A DNA stretch of 64,000 bases, from assembly GCF_900215145.1 (NCBI RefSeq), contig NZ_OBDO01000003.1:175305-239304 (forward strand). The letters run 5' to 3'. Position numbers and translations under genes: made by a program. Below are positions 8,363-18,014 of this stretch, piece after piece. The first letter of the stretch is position 1; each line of letters begins with the position of its first letter. The notes under the pieces are model-generated. The model had not been told where the DNA came from and did not search any database. It was given only the letters and a program-made list of their open reading frames with translations. This DNA comes from Geodermatophilus sabuli. Lineage in GTDB: Bacteria; Actinomycetota; Actinomycetes; Mycobacteriales; Geodermatophilaceae.

Positions 8363-9556
8363 TCAGCGATGGCCGCCTTGCGCGGAGTGGCCGCGGTGCA
8401 GGCCCGACACGACCGCGATGCTGTTGATCGCATTGCCGCCCACCCAGATCTCGCGGCCGACGGGAGCGGCCACCGTGGTGTATCGGTACTCCGTGGTGCG
8501 CGTGCTGAACACCGTCTCAGAGGTACCGGCGACGGGGTCGATCTCGACGATGTCGAAGCCGGGGATGCAGGAGTCGGGGACATCGAACCCCGTGACAGCG
8601 CATGCCTGGACCTGCTCCGGAGTCACCGGCACGTACTCCTGACCGGTCGTCAGCAGCGTTCCGGCTTCGGTCCAGCGCAGGTTGTCGGGTAGGAAGTCCA
8701 TCTGAGCCAGCTCAGTCGGATCACCGCCGGCCGTCGGGATCGACACGACGCGCTGCTTCATCGTCTCCGCCGTGTAGAGCGTGGCACCGTCCTCGGACAC
8801 CTCGATGCCGTTCGGCCCGAACAGTTGACTGCCCGGCACCTCCGCCCAGCCGGACTCACGGTGCCAGGTCCAGAGCGAGCCGCTCGGCTCCCCGGAGAAC
8901 AGCTGAGGGAACAGTGGCGACCTGGAGTCCCAGAACTTGGTCATCGCGATGCCGCCGTCGGGCAGCGCCACCACGCTGTTTGGGATGGCACCTTCGGGAG
9001 CCACGACGCAGCCGCGCCAGGAGATCGTCGGCTGCTTCCCACGCACGTCCAGGCTGAAGACCTCGATGGACTCGCGGCCACCGTGGTACACGACGTACAG
9101 GTCGAAGGTCCGTTCGCCGGTCTGCACTGTGTTGATGCCGTGCGTCGCAGGAAGCGCCTCATCCGGCGGGGCGGTGCATCCCGGGAAAGCCTCCAGGTCG
9201 GGGGTGTACGCAATGTCCTCCTCGGCGGGCCAGAGCGGCGTCACCTCCTCGTTCCGGGTGTTGACCAGGTTCATCCCACCGGGGTGGTCGGCGCCGGTGA
9301 CCGCGCTGATGACCACCCAACTGGTCCCCGGGAGCGCGATGATGTCCTCCGGAGGCTGGTGCGTGTCGATGAACGACAGTTCCGGCCCGTGGGAGGGACC
9401 GCTTCCGCCGCCCTGGCTCCCTGGCGCCCCGCCGCTGCCGAAGCCCGTGGTCGCCAGCAGAGCGGGAAGGGCGACGCATGCGGCGACCACGGGGCGCAGC
9501 CGCTTCCGTGCGGCCGCGCCGCTGGGCAGGTGTCGGTCGGCTGTACGTTTCGTCAC
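8363..9556 (-). CDS. Secreted SMP-30/strictosidine-synthase-like beta-propeller protein
   Basis: This 397-residue protein starts at GTG 9556 behind a GGAGG site (complement of 9561-9565). The N terminus has Lys/Arg residues, a hydrophobic signal segment (VVAACVALPALLATTGFG) and a Gly/Ser-rich linker, so it is exported. The body has repeated propeller strands; the segments FGPNGIEVSEDGATLYTAE and DFLPDNLRWTEAGTLLTTG are typical of the SMP-30/gluconolactonase group. Family members hydrolyse lactones or bind metals, but no catalytic set can be asserted. A hairpin follows its stop. Confidence 0.75.
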   Translation of the reverse strand: MTKRTADRHLPSGAAARKRLRPVVAACVALPALLATTGFGSGGAPGSQGGGSGPSHGPELSFIDTHQPPEDIIALPGTSWVVISAVTGADHPGGMNLVNTRNEEVTPLWPAEEDIAYTPDLEAFPGCTAPPDEALPATHGINTVQTGERTFDLYVVYHGGRESIEVFSLDVRGKQPTISWRGCVVAPEGAIPNSVVALPDGGIAMTKFWDSRSPLFPQLFSGEPSGSLWTWHRESGWAEVPGSQLFGPNGIEVSEDGATLYTAETMKQRVVSIPTAGGDPTELAQMDFLPDNLRWTEAGTLLTTGQEYVPVTPEQVQACAVTGFDVPDSCIPGFDIVEIDPVAGTSETVFSTRTTEYRYTTVAAPVGREIWVGGNAINSIAVVSGLHRGHSAQGGHR

Positions 9557-9995
9557 GGTTCCTCCGTCAGTCGGGGAAATAACGGGGAAACGGTATTTGG
9601 ACGCAGGGACCGGCTCGGGCGTCGGCGGGCCAGTGGCCTGTCCATGCCGCAGCCTCGATTCACCGACGGCGGGCGCGGTGTATCGGCGCGGGAATGCGAG
9701 GATGCCTCTCTGAGCTGGGAAGAAAAGACTTGTCGAAGGTTCGTGTCGCCAGGGTGACGTCCCGCTGAGTGGTGGAGTAGTCATCATCGTGCTGGTCGGC
9801 GGTGCGGTGACTGCGACGCAATCAGAGCTGGCTGCTTGGCCTCCTTCGCCCCCGGTCCGATCGGTCAAGTGCGTCCGCCGACAGGCGTGATCACGGCGCT
9901 CGGCGTGGCTGATCGTCACCATCCGTGCCTCCGCCGGGCCGCCTGGTACCTCGACCGCCGGGACACCCGACCACGCTCACTACGCATCCGCTGAC
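9557..9995. other. Intergenic, nothing recognised
   Basis: About 440 bases upstream of the secreted protein gene. Open frames here have no family features or clean coding bias. The right edge abuts a transposase remnant, so part of it may be insertion debris. Confidence 0.5.
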
Positions 9996-10345
9996 CTACT
10001 GGCAGGCGCTCCCGAACGTGCTTCGGAACGACGGCAGGTGGCGGTGGCAGATCAGGGCGCGGGCCAGTGGTAGAAGGCCGAGGTGGATGTCAGCACGGAG
10101 CTCGTAGCGGATGCGGAGTCGCTTGAAGGCGTGCCGCCAGGCGAAGCCGCGTTCGACGACCCAGCAGCGGCGGCCCAGGCAGGAGCCGTGGAGGACGCCG
10201 CGGCGGGCGATTCCCGTGGTGAACCGTCGACCGCGCAGCGGTCCAGGTCCAGCGCATCGGCGCCGCGCGGCTCGGCCGGCAGATGCACGTGCAGGGCCGC
10301 CCAGACACCGGCGTCAGTCCGGTCCCGCAGCCGCTGCCCGCAGGT
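9996..10345 (-). pseudogene. IS5-family transposase remnant with internal deletion
   Basis: The minus strand carries the end of a DDE transposase: WVVERGFAWRHAFKRLRIRY then ELRADIHLGLLPLARALI, with a stop (TAG) at 9996-9998. The last catalytic Glu region is thus present. Further upstream, in another frame, it has RLRDRTDAGVWAALHVHL and the LDLDRCAVDGS segment that contains a DDE-domain Asp. The central part is deleted around 10208-10230 and the frame changes there. No terminal inverted repeats were identified. The element is inactive. Confidence 0.75.
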
Positions 10346-10431
10346 CACCGCCGACGATGGGGCGGGCGCGCCGAGCTCATCCTGAAACGATCTCTTGGCG
10401 TGCGACTCAATGGCATCGAAGATGACTGCCG

Positions 10432-10905
10432 TCATGGCAGGTCGAATCGCTGCACGCGCTCGGGCTTCATCTGGAGATGAATGAGTGGTCCAGAGCATCC
10501 GTCGCATGCGGGCTCGATGCCGACAGCGTCCGCACCGAGAATTCGAAAGAACCCGTCGAAAGGTGGCCTCACCAAGATGTGAACGACCCGCACGCCGCCG
10601 ACTGCGGCTCGACGGAGGACATCCTCGACGAGGAGCAGATCGACTCCACGTCGTCGTGCAGCTGCTTCAACAGCCATGAACAGGAGTTCAGCAGGAGCTG
10701 GCGGTCCGGCATTTCGGACGTGCAGTTGATAGGCGCCGACAAGACGGTGTCCATCCTCTGCCACCCGAGCCGTTGACCAGTCGAGGGGCGCCTGAGCTGG
10801 GTCGTGACCTGACAGGGGCCCGTCGCCGGCGAGGAGTCCGACCGCGTCCAGCAGGGAACGCAAGGGCGGACCGTCCTCGGGTGCAGCGGAGCGAATGCAG
10901 ACCAT
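10432..10905 (-). CDS. GNAT-like acetyltransferase, divergent
   Basis: The product is 157 residues from ATG 10905, preceded by GAGGAGG. The N terminus (IRSAAPEDGPPLRSLLDAVG), a central LLFMAVEAAARRRGVDLLLVED strand-helix and the late FDGFFRILGAD resemble the GNAT layout, in which the last corresponds to the usual FYxxLGF. The acetyl-CoA loop is poorly conserved, so activity is uncertain. The gene sits next to the transposase remnant and could be a recent arrival. The substrate is unknown. Confidence 0.5.
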   Translation of the reverse strand: MVCIRSAAPEDGPPLRSLLDAVGLLAGDGPLSGHDPAQAPLDWSTARVAEDGHRLVGAYQLHVRNAGPPAPAELLFMAVEAAARRRGVDLLLVEDVLRRAAVGGVRVVHILVRPPFDGFFRILGADAVGIEPACDGCSGPLIHLQMKPERVQRFDLP

Positions 10906-11108
10906 GCGTCCTCCTCGGGGACTGACCTGACGTGATCTCGTCGTTGGTCGGGTCGCACCCGAGCAGCTCCGACCGCTCCAAGACGTCCCGCTGCCCTCCT
11001 CCGACGATCGGTCAGGGCACGAACGGGCGCATCGGCCTGGTGCGTCCCTGCCGGCGGTGTGACCGGGCGCCGCCCGGCGCCCGCGCTCGGGGAGAGGACG
11101 GAGTCCTT

Positions 11109-12059
11109 CTACTCCGGCGGGGTGAAGGTGGAGGTGCGCTGCAGACCGGCGGCGCGGCCCTTGCCGGCGATGACCAGCGCCATCTTGGCGCTGGCCTCGT
11201 CGATCATCTCGTCGCCGAGCATCGCCGAGCCCTTGGCGCCGCCGGCCTCCGAGGTGGACCACTGGTAGGCGTCGAGGATCAGCTCGGCGTGGTCGTAGTC
11301 GGCCTGGGACGGCGCGTAGATCTCGTTCGCCGCGTCGATCTGGCCGGGGTGCAGCACCCACTTGCCGTCGAAGCCGAGCACCGCCGAGCGCTGGGCCACC
11401 TCGCGGAACGCGTCGACGTCGCGGACCTGCAGGAACGGGCCGTCGATGGCCTGCACCCCGCGGGCGCGGGCGGCCATGAGGATCTGCATGAGGATGTAGT
11501 GGAACGGGTCGCCGGCGTAGTCCGGGTGCAGCGCGCCCACCACGAGTGACTTCATGTTGATCGAGGCCATGAAGTCGGCCGGGCCGAAGATGATCGTCTC
11601 GATCCGCGGGCTGGCGAACGCGATCGCGTTGACGTTGATCAGGCCCTGGGCGTTCTCGATCTGCGCCTCGATGCCGATCCGGCCCACCGGCAGGCCGGTG
11701 GCCTTCTCGACCTGGGTGAGCAGCAGGTCCAGCGCCTGCACCTGGGCGGCGTCGACCACCTTGGGCAGCATCAGGCAGTCCAGGTTCGCCCCGGCGCCGC
11801 CGACGACCTCGATCACGTCGGAGTAGGTCCACTCCGTCGTCCAGTCGTTGACCCGGACGGTGCGGATCTTCTCCCCCCAGCCGCCCTCGTTCAGCGCCGC
11901 GACGATGTTCTTCCGCGCGCCGGGCTTGGCCAGCGGCGCGCAGGCGTCCTCCAGGTCCAGGAACACCTGGTCGGCGGGCAGGCCCTTGGCCTTCTCCAGG
12001 AACCGGGGGTTGCTGCCCGGTACGGCCAGGTTGGAACGGCGGGATCGGAGCTCGGCCAC
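11109..12059 (-). CDS. CitE-like beta-hydroxyacyl-CoA lyase (HpcH/HpaI aldolase superfamily)
   Basis: This 316-residue TIM-barrel protein shows the CitE/malyl-CoA lyase signatures: VFLDLEDACAP near residue 33, metal-binding IFGPADFMASI in the middle and KWVLHPGQID near residue 235. Such enzymes reversibly cleave malyl-CoA, methylmalyl-CoA or citramalyl-CoA into acetyl- or propionyl-CoA plus glyoxylate or pyruvate. The length agrees with L-malyl-CoA/beta-methylmalyl-CoA lyases. It appears monocistronic. A second, only distantly similar CitE-like gene lies at 61374 in the catabolic island. Confidence 0.88.
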   Translation of the reverse strand: MAELRSRRSNLAVPGSNPRFLEKAKGLPADQVFLDLEDACAPLAKPGARKNIVAALNEGGWGEKIRTVRVNDWTTEWTYSDVIEVVGGAGANLDCLMLPKVVDAAQVQALDLLLTQVEKATGLPVGRIGIEAQIENAQGLINVNAIAFASPRIETIIFGPADFMASINMKSLVVGALHPDYAGDPFHYILMQILMAARARGVQAIDGPFLQVRDVDAFREVAQRSAVLGFDGKWVLHPGQIDAANEIYAPSQADYDHAELILDAYQWSTSEAGGAKGSAMLGDEMIDEASAKMALVIAGKGRAAGLQRTSTFTPPE

Positions 12060-12158
12060 AGTGCCTCCAGGGATGCGACGGTCGTGCGGACGTGAGCGGT
12101 GGTGAGAATTGGGCCGGCCAGGCGGGCAGGCAGCGGAATCAATGGGCGGATGGCGCGG

Positions 12159-12530
12159 CTAGGAGCGAGCTTCGCGGTCCGTGACCGTGGGCTCCGCCCC
12201 GACCACCGGACGTATCGCGACTCGCCCCATACGGAGATCGACGTCGACGAGGCCGTCCCGTTCGGCGGCCGCGACCATCCGCAGCGTGAACCCGTGCCGC
12301 CGCAAGGCGTGCACGGTCGTCTCCGACCGGCCGCGAATCCACTCGCGGAGTTCGCTCTGCGCCCGGGGGCGCGCCCGTGTCGAAAGGGCGCCGCCCGACG
12401 CCGGGCCGCCCGTCAGCTGGACGATGCAGTAGCCGTGGTGGCGGCAGGGCACCAGGTCACCGGGCTCCGGTCGGAAGGTCCGGGCCTCGTAACTGAGCAC
12501 CGTGCCGCAGCGCAGCGTCGCTGTGAACAT
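12159..12530 (-). CDS. Hypothetical small protein with CxHHGYC motif
   Basis: This 123-residue protein is of no family known to me. The N-terminal half carries a Cys/His pattern (LRCGTVLSY, then PCRHHGYC) that could bind a metal. The C-terminal half is Arg-rich and charged. It has an ATG at 12530 and consistent GC-rich third positions, so it is probably real. It lies 79 bases upstream of the pntB stop on the same strand, possibly as a late member of the pnt transcript. Confidence 0.55.
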   Translation of the reverse strand: MFTATLRCGTVLSYEARTFRPEPGDLVPCRHHGYCIVQLTGGPASGGALSTRARPRAQSELREWIRGRSETTVHALRRHGFTLRMVAAAERDGLVDVDLRMGRVAIRPVVGAEPTVTDREARS

Positions 12531-12609
12531 GCAGTCAGTCCTCCTACGCCGCGGACGCGGTCAGCGTCCGGTATTCCTGTGTCTCCATTCCGCGCTGCCG
12601 TCCCCGTTC

Positions 12610-14058
12610 TCAGTGCTGGAGAGCGGGGTCAGCGGTCTTCCGGTCCGGCTTCGGGAGCGCTGCCACGATGTCCTCCACGCGATCGCGGGCGTCGCCGAAG
12701 AGCATCCGGCTGTTGTCCCGGAAGAACAGCGGGTTCTGCACGCCGGCGTACCCGGTGCTCATCGACCGCTTGAACACCACGACGTGCCCGGCCTCCCACA
12801 CCTTGAGCACGGGCATGCCGGCGATGGGTGAGCCCGGATCCTCCAGGGCGGCCGGGTTCACCGTGTCGTTGGCGCCGATGACCAGGACGACGTCGGTGTC
12901 GGCGAGGTCGTCGTTGATCTCGTCCATCTCCAGCACGATGTCGTAGGGCACCTTCGCCTCGGCGAGCAGCACGTTCATGTGCCCGGGGAGGCGCCCGGCC
13001 ACCGGGTGGATGCCGAACCGCACGTCGACGCCGCGGTCGCGCAGGTGGCGGGTGAGCTCGGCGACGGCGCTCTGCGCCTGGGCGACGGCCATGCCGTAGC
13101 CGGGGGTGATGACGACCGACCGTGCGTCGGTGAGGAGTTCGGCGACGCCGTCGGCGCCGATCTCGGTGTGCTCGCCGTAGTCCTTGTCGACGGCGGCGGC
13201 GCCCTCGTTGCCGAACCCGCCGGCGATGACCGAGATGAACGACCGGTTCATCGCCTTGCACATGATGTAGGAGAGGTAGGCACCGGAGGACCCGACCAGC
13301 GCGCCGGTGATGATCAGCAGGTCGTTGCCGAGCAGGAACCCTGAGGCGGCGGCCGCCCAGCCCGAGTAGCTGTTGAGCATCGAGACCACGACGGGCATGT
13401 CGCCGCCGCCGATCGAGGCGACCAGGTGCCAGCCCAGGGCCAGCGCGATCAGGGTGACGATCGACAGCACCACCAGGTTGGGCTCTATCACGAACACGAC
13501 GGTGAGGACGACGAAAGTGACGAGCGCGCCGAGATTGAGCGCGTTGTGGGCCGGCAGCATCAGCGGGTTGGACTTGATGCGGCCCGAGAGCTTGAGGAAG
13601 GCGACGATGGAGCCGGTGAAGGTGACCGCGCCGATGAAGACGCCGATCACCACCTCGGCCGAGTGGATCCCGAGCAGGTTGCCGGCCACCTCGGTCTGCT
13701 CGGCGGCGTCGGCCTCGACCGAGAGGTAGCCGTTCCAGCCGACGAGCACGGCCGCCAGGCCGACGAAACTGTGCAGGATCGCGATGAGCTCGGGCATGCC
13801 GGTCATCTCGACCCGGCGGGCCCGCCACAGGCCGACCAGGGCGCCGATGACGACGGCGGCGGCCAGCAGCACGGTGCCGACCCCGGAGATGCTCCGGGTC
13901 GCCAGCCCGATGGTGGCGACCAGGGCGATCGCCATACCGGCCATGCCGAAGACGTTGCCCGCCTTGGCGGTCTCGTGCTTCGACAGTCCGGCCAGGCTCA
14001 GGATGAACAGCAACCCGGCGACGATGTAAGCCGCGGACGCAGCGGCGACGGCAGTCAT
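12610..14058 (-). CDS. pntB: NAD(P) transhydrogenase subunit beta
   Basis: This 482-residue membrane protein has about eight or nine hydrophobic helices in the first ~280 residues and a C-terminal NADP-binding domain III. Domain III is marked by [49 protein letters not shown] and [18 protein letters not shown]. With PntA it uses the proton gradient to move hydride from NADH to NADP+. Its ATG overlaps the pntA stop (ATGA), indicating coupled translation. NADPH supply would fit the F420 oxidoreductase gene upstream in the same run. Confidence 0.97.
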   Translation of the reverse strand: MTAVAAASAAYIVAGLLFILSLAGLSKHETAKAGNVFGMAGMAIALVATIGLATRSISGVGTVLLAAAVVIGALVGLWRARRVEMTGMPELIAILHSFVGLAAVLVGWNGYLSVEADAAEQTEVAGNLLGIHSAEVVIGVFIGAVTFTGSIVAFLKLSGRIKSNPLMLPAHNALNLGALVTFVVLTVVFVIEPNLVVLSIVTLIALALGWHLVASIGGGDMPVVVSMLNSYSGWAAAASGFLLGNDLLIITGALVGSSGAYLSYIMCKAMNRSFISVIAGGFGNEGAAAVDKDYGEHTEIGADGVAELLTDARSVVITPGYGMAVAQAQSAVAELTRHLRDRGVDVRFGIHPVAGRLPGHMNVLLAEAKVPYDIVLEMDEINDDLADTDVVLVIGANDTVNPAALEDPGSPIAGMPVLKVWEAGHVVVFKRSMSTGYAGVQNPLFFRDNSRMLFGDARDRVEDIVAALPKPDRKTADPALQH

Positions 14059-15593
14059 CGTGCGGGCCCGCGGGTGAACATGGCCAGCATCCGGCGGGTC
14101 ACGGCGAAACCGCCGAAGACGTTGATGCTGGCCACCAGGATCGCCACGAACGCCAGCGCGGTGACCACTGGGTCGTCGTGGCCGATCTGCAGCAACGCCC
14201 CGACCACGATGATCCCGGAGATCGCGTTGGTCACCGACATCAGCGGCGTGTGGAGGGCGTGGTGCACGTGCCCGATCACGTAGTAACCCACGACGACCGC
14301 CAGCGCGAAGACGGTGAAGTGCTGGATCAGCTCGTTCGGGGAGAACGCGGTGATCAGGAACAGCAGGGCCGCAGCGATTCCCACGACCGCGAACTTCCGT
14401 GACGGTGGTGGTGGCACCTTCTCCCGCGGGGGTTCCACGGCCGCGGCGGCGACTGGGGTCGGCGCGGCCGAGACCTGCACCGGCGGGGGCGGCCAGGTCT
14501 TCTCGCCGTCGCGCACCACGGTCATGGCCCGCTGGACCACGTCGTCGAAGTCGAGGACGAGCTTGCCGTCCTCGCCCGGCGTCAGCAGCTTGAGCAGGTT
14601 GACCAGGTTCGTCCCGTACAGCTGGGAGGCCTGGGCCGGCAGCCGTCCGGCCAGGTCGGTGTAGCCGATGATCGACACCCCGTTGGCGGTCACCACCAGT
14701 TCGTCGGCCACCGACCCGGCCACGTTGCCGCCCTGCCCCGCGGCCATGTCGACGATCACGCTGCCCGGCTTCATCGAGGCGACCATCTCCTCGGTGATCA
14801 GCCTCGGCGCGGGCCGGCCCGGGATCAGCGCGGTCGTGATGACGATGTCGACGTCGGTGACCTGCTCGGCGTACATCTCCGCCGCCCGGCGGTTGAAGTC
14901 GTCGCCCATCTCCCGGGCGTAGCCGTCGGAGCTGACCTGCGCCTCGGCCGCGGGCACGGCCACGTACTCCCCACCCAGCGAGCGCACCTGCTCGGCGACC
15001 TCCGGGCGGACGTCGGTGGCGCGCACGATCGCCCCCAGGCTGCTGGCAGCGCCGATCGCGGCCAGCCCGGCGACCCCCGCGCCGGCCACCAGCACCTTGG
15101 CCGGTGGCACCTTGCCCGCGGCCGTCACCTGGCCGGTGAAGAACCGGCCGAACGTGTGCGCGGCCTCGACCACCGCGCGGTAGCCGGCGATGTTGGCCAT
15201 CGAGCTGAGCACGTCCAGTGACTGCGCCCGGCTGATCCGCGGAACGGCGTCCATGGCCAGGGCGGTGATCGGCCGCTGCGCGAGCTCGTCGACCAGGTCC
15301 GGGTCCAGCGCCGGGCTCAGCAGGCTGATCAGCGTGGTGCCCTCGCGCAGCAGCCCGATCTCCTCGGCCGACGGCGCGTTGACCTTCAGGACGACGTCCG
15401 AGGCCCACGCGTCCTGGGCAGCGGCGATGCGCGCCCCCGCCGTCGTGTAGGCGTCGTCGGGGAAGCTGCTGCGCGCCCCCGCGCCGGTCTCCACCACCAC
15501 CTCGTGGCCGAGCGAGACCAGCTGGGTCACCGTCGTGGGCGTCGCCGCCACCCGCGTCTCACGGGGTCGCGACTCCGCGGGAACTCCGATCAT
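14055..15593 (-). CDS. pntA: NAD(P) transhydrogenase subunit alpha (fused A1+A2)
   Basis: This 512-residue protein starts at ATG 15593 ([19 protein letters not shown]). The AlaDH/PNT N-terminal region is followed by a Rossmann segment [20 protein letters not shown] for NAD and the loop [16 protein letters not shown] Pro-rich linker then leads to three or four C-terminal helices (from about residue 420, ending near [13 protein letters not shown]). So the soluble and membrane parts that are separate in some bacteria are joined here. Its start codon overlaps the stop of the multi-HTH regulator (TGATG) and its stop overlaps the pntB start. Confidence 0.97.
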   Translation of the reverse strand: MIGVPAESRPRETRVAATPTTVTQLVSLGHEVVVETGAGARSSFPDDAYTTAGARIAAAQDAWASDVVLKVNAPSAEEIGLLREGTTLISLLSPALDPDLVDELAQRPITALAMDAVPRISRAQSLDVLSSMANIAGYRAVVEAAHTFGRFFTGQVTAAGKVPPAKVLVAGAGVAGLAAIGAASSLGAIVRATDVRPEVAEQVRSLGGEYVAVPAAEAQVSSDGYAREMGDDFNRRAAEMYAEQVTDVDIVITTALIPGRPAPRLITEEMVASMKPGSVIVDMAAGQGGNVAGSVADELVVTANGVSIIGYTDLAGRLPAQASQLYGTNLVNLLKLLTPGEDGKLVLDFDDVVQRAMTVVRDGEKTWPPPPVQVSAAPTPVAAAAVEPPREKVPPPPSRKFAVVGIAAALLFLITAFSPNELIQHFTVFALAVVVGYYVIGHVHHALHTPLMSVTNAISGIIVVGALLQIGHDDPVVTALAFVAILVASINVFGGFAVTRRMLAMFTRGPAR

Positions 15594-16963
15594 CACGCTG
15601 ACCTCCGAGGCGGGGTGTTGTGTGGCGGTTCGTCGAGGGGCAGCAGGGCGGAGCGGGTCGTCGGGCTGTTCGCTGCATCGAGCGAGAGCACCATCGACCG
15701 TTGGGCAGCAGGACGGGGTGTGCTGCGGCGGAGGCGCGTCAGCGAGTCCCGCGGCAGGCCGTGCGCCCATTCCAGTCGCTGACACGCGGACAGCGAGGGC
15801 AGCGTGGTCCCCGCCTCCCAGCTCCGTACCGTCCATCCGGACACGCCGATCCGGCGCCCCAGCGCCACGGCCGACCAGCCGGACGACCGACGGAGGACCG
15901 TCACCACCTGCGGGAGATCCGCGGGCCGCCAGGTGTGCGGGCTGGGCACCCGCGCCGGCTCCAGGCCGGCGGCCGCGACGATGCGCGGCAGTGGCCGTCG
16001 CAGCAGCCGGGCCAGTGGTCGCCCTGCGGCCAGCGGCACCGGTCGGCTGCCGGCCTCCCAGTGCGCCACCGTCCGGACGCTGACCCCCAGGTGCAGAGCC
16101 AGCTCCCGTTGTGTCAGCCCGGCGGCTGTGCGCAGATCGGCCAGCGGTCGCTCGCCCGTGCGCCCCCGAGGCGCGCGCACACCGGCTGCGAGGAGGGTGG
16201 TCCGGTCGACACCCAGTACGCCGGCGACGTCGTCGAGCCGATGGACGGGCACGCGCACCCGGCCGTGCTCCCAACTGACCGCGGAGGTCGGCCCGATGCC
16301 GAGCGCGGTGCGGAACGCCCGTTGGGTCAGCCCACGGTCACGACGCAGCTGGCCGAGGCCGGGAAGGTGGACACCCTCCGAGCGGCGGGCAGGGTTCTCC
16401 GCCAGCACCGCGTCCCACAGCGACGGGTCGAGCCGGAGGGCCGTCACCAGGCGCGGCCAGATCTCCGGCGCAGGCGTGCGCACACCGTTCTCCCACCGGG
16501 AGACGGTCGAGGGAACGACCCCCAGCTTGAGCGCCAGCTGGGTCATCGTGAGGCCGGCCGTCAACCGGGCGCGGCACAGGGCCGATGCGCCCTCTCCCCC
16601 CGACGTCCGCACCGTGCGGACGCGGTCCGGCCCGATGAGCGCCCTGAGCTGCTCGACGTCGTGTGGGAGGACAGCAGCCAGCTGATGCAGGTGGACGGGC
16701 TGCGGGCACACGCCGAGCACCTCCCAACTGCGCAGGGTCGTGTGGGCGATCCCAAGCCGCTGTGCGGCCGCCAGCCGACTGAGCCCCTCCCCCGCCCGCC
16801 ACGCCAGGAGAACCCCGCTCAGCCCTTTCCCCTCACCGGCCACCGTTGGTGAGATGCCCTCCATGGCGTGCACGCTCAACGGGACGCCGACCGACGCCCC
16901 GGAACCGGGTGCGGTCCCAGCGACGACGAGTTGCTGCTCGTGCACCGCGACTCCTGACGTCAT
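15593..16963 (-). CDS. Regulator with five tandem Cro/CI-type HTH units
   Basis: This 456-residue protein contains five XRE-type helix-turn-helix units at about residues 50-102, 127-180, 202-253, 273-323 and 353-403. Each has the turn signature ending in [32 protein letters not shown] and VRSWEAGT. The spacing is regular at about 75 residues. I see no ligand-binding, protease or catalytic domain. XRE proteins normally carry one HTH, and five in line could bind an extended operator or several sites. Its stop overlaps the pntA start (TGATG), so it is co-translated with the transhydrogenase genes and probably controls them or itself. An internal ATG (16864) is an alternative start but has no better ribosome site. 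Confidence 0.85.
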   Translation of the reverse strand: MTSGVAVHEQQLVVAGTAPGSGASVGVPLSVHAMEGISPTVAGEGKGLSGVLLAWRAGEGLSRLAAAQRLGIAHTTLRSWEVLGVCPQPVHLHQLAAVLPHDVEQLRALIGPDRVRTVRTSGGEGASALCRARLTAGLTMTQLALKLGVVPSTVSRWENGVRTPAPEIWPRLVTALRLDPSLWDAVLAENPARRSEGVHLPGLGQLRRDRGLTQRAFRTALGIGPTSAVSWEHGRVRVPVHRLDDVAGVLGVDRTTLLAAGVRAPRGRTGERPLADLRTAAGLTQRELALHLGVSVRTVAHWEAGSRPVPLAAGRPLARLLRRPLPRIVAAAGLEPARVPSPHTWRPADLPQVVTVLRRSSGWSAVALGRRIGVSGWTVRSWEAGTTLPSLSACQRLEWAHGLPRDSLTRLRRSTPRPAAQRSMVLSLDAANSPTTRSALLPLDEPPHNTPPRRSA

Positions 16964-17012
16964 CAGTGCCCCGACCGGCTCAGTTGCACGAGCGGGGCAC
17001 CCGGATGGGAGT

Positions 17013-17696
17013 TCATCCCCGCGTGAGGTCCACGTGGGTCAGCAGCACGCCGGCCCGCGTCTTGTACCGCCGGTTCACCGCGATCAGCACCGCGGTGAAC
17101 GGCTCGAGCACCCGCGCCTGCCGCAGCGCGCCGACGTCCACACCTGGGCGGCCGGTCACCTCGGCGGCGAGCTCGACGATCCGCGTACGGGCGGCGGCAT
17201 CGTCCCCGCAGACCAGCACGTCCTCGCCCGACAGGTCCTTGTCCAGCTTCGCCAGGCTGGGGGCCGAGAGATGGTGGAAGGCGGCGGTGACCGTGCTGTC
17301 CGGAAGCAACCCGGCGACCTGCTCGGCGGCGCTGCCCTCCGCGACCGGCAGCCCGTGCGGGCCCCGAGCGTCGAAGCCGAGCGGGTTGATGCACGAGACG
17401 ACCAGCCGGCCGGCCAGCGCCGGCGCCAGCGCGGCGATCGAGGCACCGCTCTCGTCCCACGGCGTCGCCAGCAGCACGATCTCGCCGGCCGCTGCCGCCT
17501 CGACGTTGCTCGCCCCGTCGACCTGCCCCTCGGCTCCTCGCCCGGCCAGGACCTCGCGTAGCTCCCCGGCTGTGGCCTCGGCCCGGGCGCCGTCCCTGGA
17601 TCCGAGGACGACGGTCCGGCCACTCCGGGCCAGCCGGAGGGCCAGAGCCCTGCCCAGCGCGCCCGTGCCGCCCAGCACGGAGACGACGTCGCTCAT
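17013..17696 (-). CDS. npdG: NADPH-dependent F420 reductase (Fno/Npd family)
   Basis: This 227-residue Rossmann protein has VLGGTGALGRALALRLARSG at the N terminus and TVVLGSRD after the second strand, the NADP-binding arrangement of F420:NADP oxidoreductases. NPLGFDARGPHGLPV and AFHHLSAPSL in the middle match the family. It moves hydride between NADPH and deazaflavin F420. Its start overlaps the stop of a 61-residue gene (ATGA), and the multi-HTH regulator starts 50 bases downstream. With the transhydrogenase it forms an NADH-NADPH-F420 exchange set. The island's LLM-type oxidoreductase may be a consumer of F420. Confidence 0.9.
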   Translation of the reverse strand: MSDVVSVLGGTGALGRALALRLARSGRTVVLGSRDGARAEATAGELREVLAGRGAEGQVDGASNVEAAAAGEIVLLATPWDESGASIAALAPALAGRLVVSCINPLGFDARGPHGLPVAEGSAAEQVAGLLPDSTVTAAFHHLSAPSLAKLDKDLSGEDVLVCGDDAAARTRIVELAAEVTGRPGVDVGALRQARVLEPFTAVLIAVNRRYKTRAGVLLTHVDLTRG

Positions 17697-17878
17697 CGGT
17701 CAGCCCCCGCCGCAGGCAGACGCAGCCCGCCGCCGGGGACGGCCCAGATCTCCCGCTGCGGCGGGGCCTGCTGGTCGTCCGGTGCGGCGATCGCGTACCC
17801 GGCTCTCCGGACGTTCCGCGTGACGCGTACCAGGTGCAGCCCACCGGGGGTGTGCGGCCTCAGGTCGGTGCTCGTCAT
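17693..17878 (-). CDS. 61-residue hypothetical protein coupled to npdG
   Basis: This small gene has an ATG at 17878 with a purine-rich AGGAGTGAGG region upstream, and its TGA overlaps the npdG start (ATGA). The protein contains RAGYAIAAPDDQQAPPQREI and a Gly-rich end, with no recognised domain. The overlap with a well-supported gene and its codon bias are the reasons to accept it. A role tied to F420 reduction is only an inference. Confidence 0.6.
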   Translation of the reverse strand: MTSTDLRPHTPGGLHLVRVTRNVRRAGYAIAAPDDQQAPPQREIWAVPGGGLRLPAAGADR

Positions 17879-18014
17879 GCCGGCACCTCACTCCTTGTCG
17901 TCGATCGTGTGCGAACGCAGTAGGTACTCGAGCCGGTCACCCCGAATGCGGCGCACACCGTGTGCACGGCGGGGACTTCCGCCGAGTCGGCGGCGAGGCG
18001 ATCCGGTCAGCCGG

